Below, piece after piece: positions 54,779 through 64,000 of a stretch of DNA of 64,000 nt (position 1 is its first letter; each line of letters begins with the position of its first letter). The translations under genes were made by a program, and so were the position numbers. The DNA is taken from positions 827,001 through 891,000 of the forward strand of contig CM067537.1 of NCBI GenBank assembly GCA_034509925.1. The letters are read 5' to 3'. Source of the stretch: Hirudinaria manillensis. Its lineage: Eukaryota > Annelida > Clitellata > Hirudinida > Hirudinidae. The notes under the pieces were generated by a model that worked only from the letters and a program-made list of their open reading frames with translations, searched no databases and was not told the origin of the DNA.

Positions 54779-57700
54779 TTAACTTAATTTCACAATAAAG
54801 CACTTATACCTGCTCGATGTTGAGGTACTGGAATCAGTGCTATCATCCGAATCTGACCTCATGTATAACGCCCTCACCAAGCAATCAAAAGTAAAACATT
54901 TTTAATAATGTTATTATACTTACATCGTTATTTGTTTATGGATTTATCAGCACTTACCAGGTTATCAAAAGCGACAACAACGGCAACAATATAAGAACAG
55001 CAATTTGATAGGGGCTGGGTGTCTTAGTATTTGGGAGATCCACCAAAGTGAGGTTGCCTTGATAGATAAAATGTTTTCTTATTTATTAATTAATTCATAT
55101 AAATATGGTCATCTAAAAAATTTTAAGTAAAAGTTTATTTAGCAGTTGATGTTCGTTTGCTTATAAATAAATAATTATAAATTAATAAATAAAGTATAAA
55201 TTACTTTATTTATTGGGCTTAATCGAAAGAAAAACGTTATAGCTTTTACAACTTTAAAAATATAAATTCATAGCTAAGCTTTTGTTCAGGCCCAAACGTT
55301 ATGCCAAATACCAATTAATATACGAAAATGAACGAGAATTGAAGTCAACGGACCAAAGGGCAAACCTTTGAAAAAACAATGTTCACCAAAGAAAGCCTTT
55401 TTACATCCGTACGGGCACTGCCCATATTCGTTCCACGAACAGTAAAACAGTGAGGAACACGAGACACGGTAGGAGGCACTTCCGCTACAAGCTGGCAAGA
55501 AATTAATTACCGAAATATTATGCATTTGATAAATTACAATAGATATAATAGTAATAAATTATAATAAAATGAAACATATCAAATTAAGATTTAAAATTGT
55601 AATGAATTCCAATAAACATAACATTTGTATGTAATTAATAGTAATAACATAAATCGTTATATAATAAATACAAATGTTTAACTATCAAATCGTGGAAAAT
55701 AATTATAGATTTCTCAAAATAAATTTCTGTCCAACTTTTGTAAACAGAAACGTGATCTTCAGCCCCGCAGAAGGAATCCGAATCGCCTGGACAGGTGACA
55801 CTGCACAGTTCCACGTCCGTCTTTTCAATCGAAATGTTCTCCGAATTGCTACACATACAGACCGAGCCGTTCTGTGACAATCATAAGCGATGTCCGACAT
55901 CAGACATGCATTACGGGGACGTGCTTTCGAATATCATGAAAGCTTGGATAACGAATGCAAAGGACAATTCATTTATAAACTTTTCATATCATCTCAAACC
56001 TTAATTATTACTTAATAAATATAAATAAGTTTCAATTGTTGACTGAGATTTCAGACTCTAAGGTGAATCGAGTTTCCAAAGCCCAGTGACAATGGATCTA
56101 AAAAAATATCAATTGCAAAGTTTGTATTTTTCGTAAATCACAATTTATGAAGTTAAGAAGTAAAATCGACAAAAATGAAATCCCAGTCTGAAACACAAGC
56201 CAAGGTTCAAGACAGAAATTCCAGTTAACCGTTATCAATGCATAATAATCGAGCTCGCAGAAATGAAGACACGTTGAAACGTTCATGGTTTCCAAATTGA
56301 GCCTTCTCAATTTACCAAATGTAGTTTGATATTCCACGCATCCGACAAACCGAGGCAGATAAATGTTGACTTCAAATAAAAAAATAATGAAATATCTATT
56401 TAACAAATTCTAAAAGGTTTACACTAAATTGTACAGGGCACGCTTACGGTGCCCCATCTTGGTTTTACCTATAATATGACATTATACTACATTACTATAT
56501 AATAATAAATGCAAATAATCAATAATATTTCCCACCGAGATAGATCGAGTAGGCCTCCTCGCCCCCGCAAAGATACTCCTCATGGCCTTGGCACTGGTAG
56601 TAACACTTGGAATCGCTAACTTCGTACTTCCCTTCGTATTTCAAGCCGCAGTTGCAATCGTCCCCTGCCTACGGATTTGTCTTCAAACGTTTGCTTGACG
56701 TTCTTAACATTTCGTATCGCTCAATCTAACCGGGCACACTATCTGATAATATCTCATGTCTGCCCACACTCCAAACCCCATAAACTTTGGAGGGTGGGTC
56801 TTGCGGGAAGAAATACCCCCTCGTTACTTCGTTGAAAAGGTCTTATATCTAACTATGTCCATTAGATAATTCATTAGGTTTCTTTCTATACCTACGGTGA
56901 CAAACTTCATAATCAATGTTTGACTTACCTTTACTGCTAGGAAGATCGTCTTTAGAAAAACGCAAAGACTTTTGCAAGAATCCAGTGAAGTGTACGCCTG
57001 GAAGATGCTGCGAAAAGTCGACACGCATCCGTAGGGCACAAAAATGCCTTTGCTGATCGTTCCAGAATCTGATAAGAAATTGATGACTGAAATTTAAATG
57101 TTATTTGAAAATGATTTAATCACTTTATGTGGTAGATGCTAGACTTGAAAATACCTTGTGAGGTATAAAATGTGATAATTACAAAATAATTACTCTCTTG
57201 TCCCCTATGTACACCTATTTCGTGCTTTTCTGAATTAAAAAAATCAATTAAATTTGATTTACCAAAAGTGTGAACCTCAATTTCAGATATGTAGAAGTCC
57301 TTCTTTTTCTTCGTCTTCAATTGGACCGCGTTAACGCCGTGTGGATTGTCGCAATTCACTCGCATTCCTCGATGGTAGTCTGCAAAATTTCTAGTCGATT
57401 TCTTAGGATATTCGGCACATTGGCGGCTATCTTTGTCATAGTAGTTCAGAATACGAAAGAAGTCCAAGGCATCGTCTCTGACTAACCAGGAAAGAAATGG
57501 TGACTTGTAATTTGTATAAATACTTATAGTTTGATTTAAAATCGGTTTTATTTGAATACCAACCACATTTCAAACTGTTTTAAATTTTTAAACTATTACC
57601 GACCAGTGTATTACACCGCATTAAATATATTTAAACATCGTACTTCATGGCATCAGACCAACCATTATTCCAATCTATGCCCTCATACACGACTACATAA

Positions 57701-57918
57701 TGGACTTGGAATGTTCCAGAAAGGCCGATGCTGAGGTAAGGCTCTGGCAAGCAATCGCTTTCAATCAATTCAAAGTTGACCATGGATTTGTCACCATCTG
57801 TGATCAGATCAGATGTTTTGTCGTTACAAAAGCTTGCACCTTTCTTCAGAGCTACATTAACGGAAGCTACAGAGACGTGGCCGACTATGCTAAGCAATGT
57901 CCAAATCATCAAAGTCAT
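54779..57918 (-). CDS. Gene G: WSC-domain membrane receptor on the minus strand
   Basis: Exons in reading order: 57918-57663, 57481-57263, 57068-56929, 56668-56536, 56369-56230, 55871-55736, 55491-55366, 55057-54958, 54857-54779. This gives an open frame of 442 residues. Signal peptide and first discoidin half share one exon (MTLMIWTLLSIVGHVSVASV then NVALKKGASFCND). The second half ends ISEIEVHTFG. WSC1 (YGCVSTF...CNCG...LCGG), WSC2 (VNIYLPRFVGC...VCMC...FCG) and a six-Cys EGF-like module (CSGSASYRVSC...GEHC) follow. No separate linker exon is seen. The TM exon (100 nt) has a Thr/Pro stalk and IAVLILLPLLSLLIT. The tail is Asp/Ser-rich (SDSDDSTDSSTSTSSR) and runs on to a stop at 54779, or a donor inside it may give another end. 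The fused first exon and GC-richer codons set it apart. Confidence 0.75.
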
Positions 57919-58610
57919 CAGACTTATCTACGATTTCTTAGGAACAGGCCTGGCGAAGTTGTTTCAAACTGAACCGAGAAGTCAATAATGTTGTTTTCAA
58001 TCGACCTCATATATGCGTGTTTATGCTTTATGATGACGTTTATTATTATAATTGTTATTATTATATTTGTATTGCAAACACAAAAACAATTTTGATTTCT
58101 GGAGACTTGCAACTTTTTAAAATAATTATTGACTTTCCATGACATGTACTCGGAAGGTTCAAAAAGTGCTTGATAAAGATGAAATGCTTATATTAAGAAA
58201 ATATGAAAACTAATAATTAATAATTATTTTCTTTTATTGTCATTGATTTAATTTGATTTTGTATGACGAAGCATTTTTAGACCAAGTTGAAACTTGTTTT
58301 GCTGCTGCAAAGCGGAAAAATGAAAACAAATTATTCAATATGACGTCACTCGACAATTCTAAAATCAACAAACCTGGAAGAAATGAGTAACATTTTCTGA
58401 TGTATTACGTGACATTTACTTGAAAAAATTAGCTTAGAATTAAGTTTTAATAGAGTTTCATTGCCGCTCTCTAAAGCGATAAATTTTTGGCTCCACACCA
58501 AGCCTAAGGCCGTCATTCGACCAACCACCCGTCCGATCGGGCCGAACCAATCAGTTCCATTCAGTAATTAACATAATTAATTAGTATAATTAATGAAGCC
58601 CCAATCCCAG
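57919..58610. other. Divergent intergenic region between genes G and H
   Basis: About 690 bases between the start of G (minus) and the first visible exon of H (plus). It could hold promoters for both. A hydrophobic start (MMTFIIIIVIIIFVLQ, near 58040) was considered as a first exon for H but has no donor in the needed phase. Confidence 0.35.
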
Positions 58611-60094
58611 GATGGGACCTGGAGAAACAAATTGTCTCGTTTCAAACTCTTGCACCGTTTTGCCGAACTCTGAATGTATTTCATTCCAAAATGGTTCCAA
58701 TTTGTGCGTTTGTAAGCAAGGATACTCGGACAGTCACGGAATGTGCAAAGGTATAAAAGATTGTAACTATATATATATATATATTATAATAAACTTGAAT
58801 AATATTGTTATATTATTATTATTATTATATAATATATTATTGTACTCAATAATATAAAGTCTATATTAAATATTTTATAAGATAACTTAACAATATAATA
58901 TAAAATGTAATAATTCAAATGCTGGTTAAAGACAATTTGTCTGTATGAAAATTTAATGAGTTAAATTTTAATATTAATCTTATTGGATCGACATAAAAAT
59001 GGCCGATAATAATATAGAAAATGGTTTAATATTGGTCGGTGCATTGGAAGGTCATGGAACATAAACTTTTCGAAAAAGGACTTTTCTATAATTACAATAA
59101 CTTATTGCTTTTATAATAAGTTATTTATTTATTTTAATAATAAATTATTAAACGACATCATTTCACAAACACGAACGAGTTGATTCATTCCGCTATTGCC
59201 CCGTCACTAGAACATTATGTAATAACATTATTTATTATTATTGTTGTTGATATTGTTGTTGCTGCTGTGGTATTGTTGTTACTGTTGTTTGTTGTTGTTG
59301 TCTTCGTCGTTGTTGTTCAATTTTTTTTTCATTTTAGACATCGATGAATGTTTATTCGAGCCATGCGATGGAAGATATTCTTACTGCAAGAACAAAAACG
59401 GATCTTACGATTGTATCTGCAACCCCAACTATCGGAGAACTGCTGACGACCTTTGCGAAAGTAAAATCCTTTGGGACGTTGTATCATTTACGCATATAAG
59501 ACGCACACGATTATAAAGATATCTCGATTTGTATGCATTGATGCGAGACTACGCCAAGGTTATTAATTTCAATTTAAGATTACATATTCAGATTTAAAGT
59601 CCTCTGTATTATAGGCGTTTTATTATTATTATTCTTATTATTTTTTATAATTTTATTACAATAATTGTTTCATGTTGTTAAATTTATATTTTTGCATAAT
59701 TTAACCAGTTCAGGATGCATTCACTGATAAAAAGTCAGACTTCATGTCATTCCTACCAAACAGTTTTCTCATTTTCCTAGCCATTTTGTCGGCTCTTGGT
59801 CTGATGGCTGTAATTTTGTGAGTATATATATCTATTGTTTCGTTTTCTACTATATTATATTACATCAATTCCATCATTTTACTTTATCCTTTATCTATTA
59901 CAAATAAAACTACTGATTCTAACAGACATAATGTTATTGATATTATAATAATCCTATCTTACTGAAAAAAGATGTTTTTCTTTGTTTGATTTTTTAATAA
60001 ACGATATTTGTATAGCAAGATGAACCGTGGGCCGTCGCCTAAAGATCCTACGGCATCCCGGGTGTCCGTGGCACCCTCCATTCCTTCGCTATAA
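58611..60094 (+). CDS. Gene H (3' part): EGF-like / calcium-binding EGF single-pass membrane protein
   Basis: Exons: 58611-58750 (EGF-like, six Cys, CTVLPNSECISF...CVCKQGY), 59338-59460 (calcium-binding EGF, DIDECLFEPCDG...DCICNPNY), 59709-59817 (stalk and TM, FLIFLAILSALGLMAVIL) and 60016-60094 (tail, MNRGPSPKDPTASRVSVAPS, stop). Phases 1, 1 and 2 agree at the three visible junctions, and the last donor is a perfect GTGAGT. The frame of the first exon (G before ATG) needs a phase-2 exon upstream or a start at 58612; no signal peptide is seen, so the 5' end is missing or unrecognised. The TM/tail exon plan resembles the WSC receptors, but no WSC or discoidin domain is present. It may be a related membrane gene that lost or never had them. 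Confidence 0.62.
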
Positions 60095-60568
60095 TTTAAA
60101 TAGATTAATTTTTAAGTTAATATATATTAACTTTTAAACATTATTCTGAAAATAGGTCAACAACATTTAACATCGTGGACATTTTTCAACTTCATCCTTG
60201 CAACCGTTTGCAATTTAAAAAAAAAAACTCGATGAACAACTGAAATTACGTGCGTATTTATTCTTTGCATTTTAAATTTGCACAAATGTCTCTTGGGGAA
60301 CAGTTTAAAACATCGATCTGCTTTGTTGAACTTTAAAACATCGACCTGCTTTGTTGATCGCGATTCACTTTTCATTCCAATGAAAATCCAGAAAATAAAC
60401 AATTTGTTCGTCCATTAAAAGCGTTTTTTCACGAGATGATGGCTTATAGGTCCGAAAATGAGTTTATTTTGTATTTTAAGTTTAATTTGTTTCGTTGGTG
60501 TACATAATTGTTTGTTCAATTGTTTGTTCAATAAACTCTAAACTCTCAAAAAAAAAAAAAAAAAAAAA
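60095..60568 (+). other. 3' region of gene H with polyadenylation signal and genomic poly(A)
   Basis: AATAAA near 60530 is followed about 15 bases later by a run of about 19 A (60550-60568). A signal plus a genome-encoded poly(A) at mRNA spacing is what a retrocopied 3' end looks like, though an A-rich intergenic run is possible. Confidence 0.45.
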
Positions 60569-61207
60569 GTTAGGAACTAAAGAAGTTCTCCACGGTTCTC
60601 CAAGGTTAGCCAAAATGGCCGACTGGTACAGCATGGTCAATTGTTAAATGTATATTTAATAATGTAACACCATCCACGGAAATCTTGGTATAATTACGAG
60701 TACTCATTATTACTCGTATTGGTCATATTTATTACTTCTTGTAAACCTCAATGCCATCCCAAGAAATGAATGAGGAAAGCGATGTTATTATAACAAGAAT
60801 TTATTAATAATTAATCAAAAAGCAACAATCAAATATCAAGACAAGTATAATTAAATAATTCTCAACTTGAAACTAAAACAAATTTTAATGTAATTCTTAA
60901 ATTAAAATAATTAATTTAAAAAAAAAAACTATCTAATCACATAAATAAGTCTCCAAAAAAGGTCTAGCACCTCCGTGCGCATTTCTCCCGTAGAATTTTC
61001 AACGGCGAATTATCACCAAGGTGACGAAACTGTAATCGGTAGGCAATAAAAAGAAATTATAATGATACTATAATATGTATATTTTTATCACTGTAATACT
61101 TCAAGAATTTAATTCGACATTTAATACGATAGTAAATTCATCGTAAGATATAATAATAATAATATATTACACCATATATATTAGTAACATATATATTAGT
61201 AACATAT
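60569..61207. other. Intergenic; nothing recognised
   Basis: AT-rich, with short direct duplications just before the LTR (ATATATTAGTAACAT twice). No coding signal. Confidence 0.3.
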
Positions 61208-61504
61208 TGTAATAACCCGGGGTCCTCAAACTAATTATAGAAGGGCAGGTTTATTGAAAGTTGTCAGATGGCTTGGAAGATGTAAAATGCTTAATTGATT
61301 AAGTCTTGAAATCTGCTGTTTCTATTACTCTCGCTCTACTTTCCGATATAAATCCATTTGTCAAAGGTACATAACCAAAGAGTCTGAATAGCACCAATTT
61401 AATTCTCAAATTATATTGCCACTAAATTTAATTAATTATTAAAATAATTAATCGGCAATATAATTTTAAATATTATTCAATTTATTGGATCTAGGGATCC
61501 AACA
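61208..61504 (-). mobile_element. Solo LTR, 297 bp, ATAT target duplication
   Basis: TGTAATAACCCGG...GGGATCCAACA, flanked by ATAT at 61204-61207 and 61505-61508. Confidence 0.9.
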
Positions 61505-61578
61505 ATATATTAGTAACATAATATAACATATCATAATAAACCTAGTGCACTCTTAAGCTTAAAATATTTATAATGAAA

Positions 61579-61822
61579 TTACGAATTTTCACTCTCGTAG
61601 GTAATCCTCACTTGTAGATGCCGACTGTTGCAGCCGAAGAGAGCACTGGCACCAGGATGAGTATCCATTTGGTTCAAATTGATATCCCTATGATCAGTCA
61701 ATAAATACGAAATTGCACAGCTCTTTGATGAATGATCTGCCAGCCATAAAATGTATTCACCGGAATCAGTTTCAACAGCAGAGAAAACCGAATTAGTTGT
61801 TTGACGATAAAGAAACGTATAT
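61579..61822 (-). CDS. Orphan 3' exon of an unrecognised gene
   Basis: On the minus strand an acceptor (tttttaaaaccccgaccaag) opens a frame of 80 residues to a TAA. It contains TNSVFSAVETDSGEYILWLA, then CAISYLLTDHRDINLNQMD and FGCNSRHLQVRITYESENS. Codon use is balanced and the frame has an acidic, polar surface-protein look with two Cys. It starts after an in-frame stop, so it must be spliced. No upstream exon was found within the window. I do not recognise the family. Confidence 0.4.
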
Positions 61823-62218
61823 CTTGGTCGGGGTTTTAAAAAGACGGTTCAGTTGCTAAGACGTCATTAAATGTTTGGATGACGCTAGAATGGTTCCTAA
61901 CGTTGCAAAGTAAATAGAAATGTTAAGGTCATCGCAGAAAGTATTTTGTCCCTCTTAGATGTTACGATTCGCTATGATAAGCGAATAGTACATTATACTA
62001 TTATCAGATAATAATTAATAATATTTATTTTACTCAGCAATTTCAGCCCACGTTATCATGGATAGGTCCCAATTGGATTTTAAATAATCAGGTAAATAAT
62101 CGGTATTTTAAATCAATCAGGTAGTTTTACTGTGATAATAATAATAATAATAATAACAATAATAATGATAATAATAATATTAATATATTAAGAAGGCATT
62201 AATTTAAGGTAATTATAA

Positions 62219-62816
62219 GTTCTTGGATGAATTGCTGAGAGCACTGGTAGTGCTCAGCATTCATTCATCACCGGCTGTGAGACCGAGAAGAAGCAGGAAA
62301 AATGTGTATAATAATAATAATAATAACAATAATAATAGTAATAATAATAATAAATATATTTCATATTCCTTAATTGTCATCCATGACAGGAGATCCAAGT
62401 CTTGCCTGCTAAACGATGTTTCAGTCCCGGATGATAAGAACATCGCGCTCAAAGAAGCTGAAAAAATTAGCAAATACAAGGACCTGGAGATTGAAATCAA
62501 CCGGATGTGGAAAGTGAAGTCTAAAGTCGTTCCGGTAATTGTAGGAGCGCTCGGAACGCTAAGAAAAGACTTTACAAAGTATGTAGAGTTGATACCAGGA
62601 CGACCAAAGACTTCGGAGATTCAGAAGATCTCCTTACTGGGCACTGCCCACATTCTTCGGAAAGTTCTTGGATGAATTGCTGAGAGCACTGGTAGTGCTC
62701 AGCATTCATTCATCACCGGCTGTGAGACCGAGAAGAAGCAGGAAAAATGTGTATAATAATAATAATAACAATAATAATAGTAATAATAATAATAAATATA
62801 TTTCATATTCCTTAAT
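62219..62816 (+). mobile_element. Tandem non-LTR retrotransposon 3' ends with (TAA)n tails
   Basis: A 155-bp sequence (GTTCTTGGATGAATTGCTGA... to a TAA/CAA microsatellite and CATATTCCTTAAT) occurs at 62219-62374 and 62664-62816. Between them a frame encodes a reverse-transcriptase C-terminus (KYKDLEIEINRMWKVKSKVV, then IQKISLLGTAHILRKVLG and stop). This is a block common in invertebrate LINEs, often labelled R2-like. So two 5'-truncated copies lie head to tail, each ending in the same 3' untranslated region. Confidence 0.7.
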
Positions 62817-63240
62817 GAAAATTACCAAAATCATCTACATATTTTGTATGCTTTACAAAGTCCTCTAGGCCGATAACAATAAATGCAGGAGGTAGGAGAG
62901 TCCTCACCCAAAATTTAGCAGATGAAACTTTCTAAACCTAACTGAGCCAACCCGAGCTTGATTCCCAAGTTTGTACATCAAAACTGCTATTATAAATTTT
63001 TTTTTATTCAGGAACTTAGAATTAAAACAACATTTTTTTTAAAGTCAAAGATGAATTGTTATTTTACTTTTTTCCAGAATTAGATTGTTGCAATTTTTAA
63101 ATAATTCCGAACATTGAAAGGAAAATCCAATTAAGGTCATTTTCAGAATTTATTCTTCGACAAATGTCTTCCTCCAGAAGACTTCTTCAGCTAAAGATAG
63201 ACATCTTTCTTGTATTTGTATCATCTGTATCATTCAATTT
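62817..63240. other. Intergenic; nothing recognised
   Basis: No frame, repeat family or signal I can support. Confidence 0.25.
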
Positions 63241-63528
63241 TTATCGAACGGTATCCGCAGCAGAGTCAGTTCCGCTAGCCAATCTATCTTTTTTTCCTGA
63301 CTTCAGCACGGCATGTCTCGCATCCATTATGGACGAGAGGTTGCTAGTTGTTTTACTTATAGTTGTTGTGACACTTGTCAACTTTTTGTTCCACCATTCC
63401 CTTAAATTGTCATTTAAACCACGTTCCGGTGCTTTGGCGCCATGTTTTCTTTTCTTGCCTTTCTCTTTTCCGGTCAAACACTGTAGCAAGTCCATACTCG
63501 TAGCTGATGGTCTGTATCTGGTGGTATG
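63241..63528 (-). CDS. Possible minus-strand exon, basic hydrophilic peptide
   Basis: A minus-strand frame of 84 codons from an ATG at 63495, open a little further upstream, encodes a basic segment (GKEKGKKRKHGAKAPERGL). WWNKKLTSVTTTISKTTSN and a Ser/Asp-rich end follow. The plus-strand frame over the same DNA (63164-63529) is hydrophobic and less plausible. It is more GC-rich than its surroundings. I see no known domain. Confidence 0.3.
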   Translation of the reverse strand, partial: HTTRYRPSATSMDLLQCLTGKEKGKKRKHGAKAPERGLNDNLREWWNKKLTSVTTTISKTTSNLSSIMDARHAVLKSGKKDRLASGTDSAADTVR

Positions 63529-64000
63529 AATGAAATCATGAAGATGAAAGGCATGGTGAAAAATTGAAATCGTTTATGTTGTGGATAATGTAATAATATT
63601 GTAAGAATTTATTATTACTTAAGTTTATTACGATAATATTCAGAATCTTTTTATAGGCTAGTGTAATGGCACATTCTTGATAATAAAACAGCTTAGTATC
63701 TCCAATGCCCAAAGTAGTCCTTAATTATCAAGCAAGTAATTCAAGATACAACAGTTAAGTTTGTCATTACTACAAACTCGTTGATCTCACCGCAGTACGA
63801 GTCCAATGATAATTAATAGCGTCAGAGGAAATATTAAAAGCCAATGAATTTCTAATTCGTCCAAATAACAAAGCAGTGATTCTTTGTATGAATCGTCGTA
63901 ATCTAAATTTTTTTTCATAAACTTTCATTAATTTTAAACTAATTTTAAATATTTCAATAATTTTTTAATTATTTAATTTTTATTTTTCAAATTTAATTTT
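63529..64000. other. Right edge; nothing recognised
   Basis: AT-rich sequence without exon or repeat signals. Confidence 0.25.

Noticed and set aside
57700-57988. Plus-strand ORFs of 70-90 residues
   Set aside because: Antisense shadows of the first exon of gene G, whose minus frame has a signal peptide and the NVAL/FC start of the domain.

Overview
This is nuclear DNA from an AT-rich invertebrate animal. The evidence is spliced genes with GT-AG introns, Metaviridae (Gypsy-type) LTR retrotransposons primed by tRNA-Leu, CR1/L2-like non-LTR fragments, a Helitron-type helicase remnant and many microsatellites. I cannot name the phylum from the sequence alone.

The core of the window is an array of seven related genes (A-G). 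Joined exon by exon in a consistent phase, each reads open for about 432-453 codons. Each encodes a single-pass surface protein with the order: signal peptide, discoidin/F-lectin-like (F5/8 type C-like) domain with four cysteines, two WSC domains with eight cysteines each, six-cysteine EGF/laminin-EGF-like module, short Thr/Ser-rich linker, transmembrane helix, short Ser/acidic tail. Genes A (877-9393), B (13840-23358) and C (27362-32152) are near-identical tandem copies. D (35736-40923) is a closer relative, E (42270-46885) a distant one, and F (48715-52936) and G (54779-57918) are distant and inverted. A separate EGF plus calcium-binding-EGF membrane gene (H, 58611-60094) lies beyond G.

The tandem units carry more than one membrane-anchor cassette behind one ectodomain. 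Type I follows each of genes A-C. Type II (linker, TM, tail) lies behind A and, broken, behind B. Type III (TM, tail) lies behind B and, frameshifted, at the window start. All use the same splice phases, so they could be alternative 3' ends giving one ectodomain different tails. C looks like a conversion mosaic between A/B-like and D-like sequence. Gene C has two copies of its first exon, and an orphan first exon lies in an inverted repeat next to F.

Introns and intergenic spaces hold many mobile elements: one 5.3-kb Gypsy element with both LTRs (16330-21676), a 1.8-kb non-autonomous LTR element with its own 283-residue reading frame (6917-8696), six solo LTRs, truncated copies, LINE fragments and Helitron helicase scraps. 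Nearly all LTR insertions are flanked by the same four bases, ATAT. Several can be dated against the empty site in a paralogous unit.

The right edge (60-64 kb) is repeat-rich, with an orphan minus-strand 3' exon, a genomic poly(A) after a polyadenylation signal, and tandem LINE 3' ends. The biology of the array (surface lectin-like receptors with diversified ectodomain segments and interchangeable anchors, as in recognition or immunity loci) is inference from architecture. No expression data are available here.
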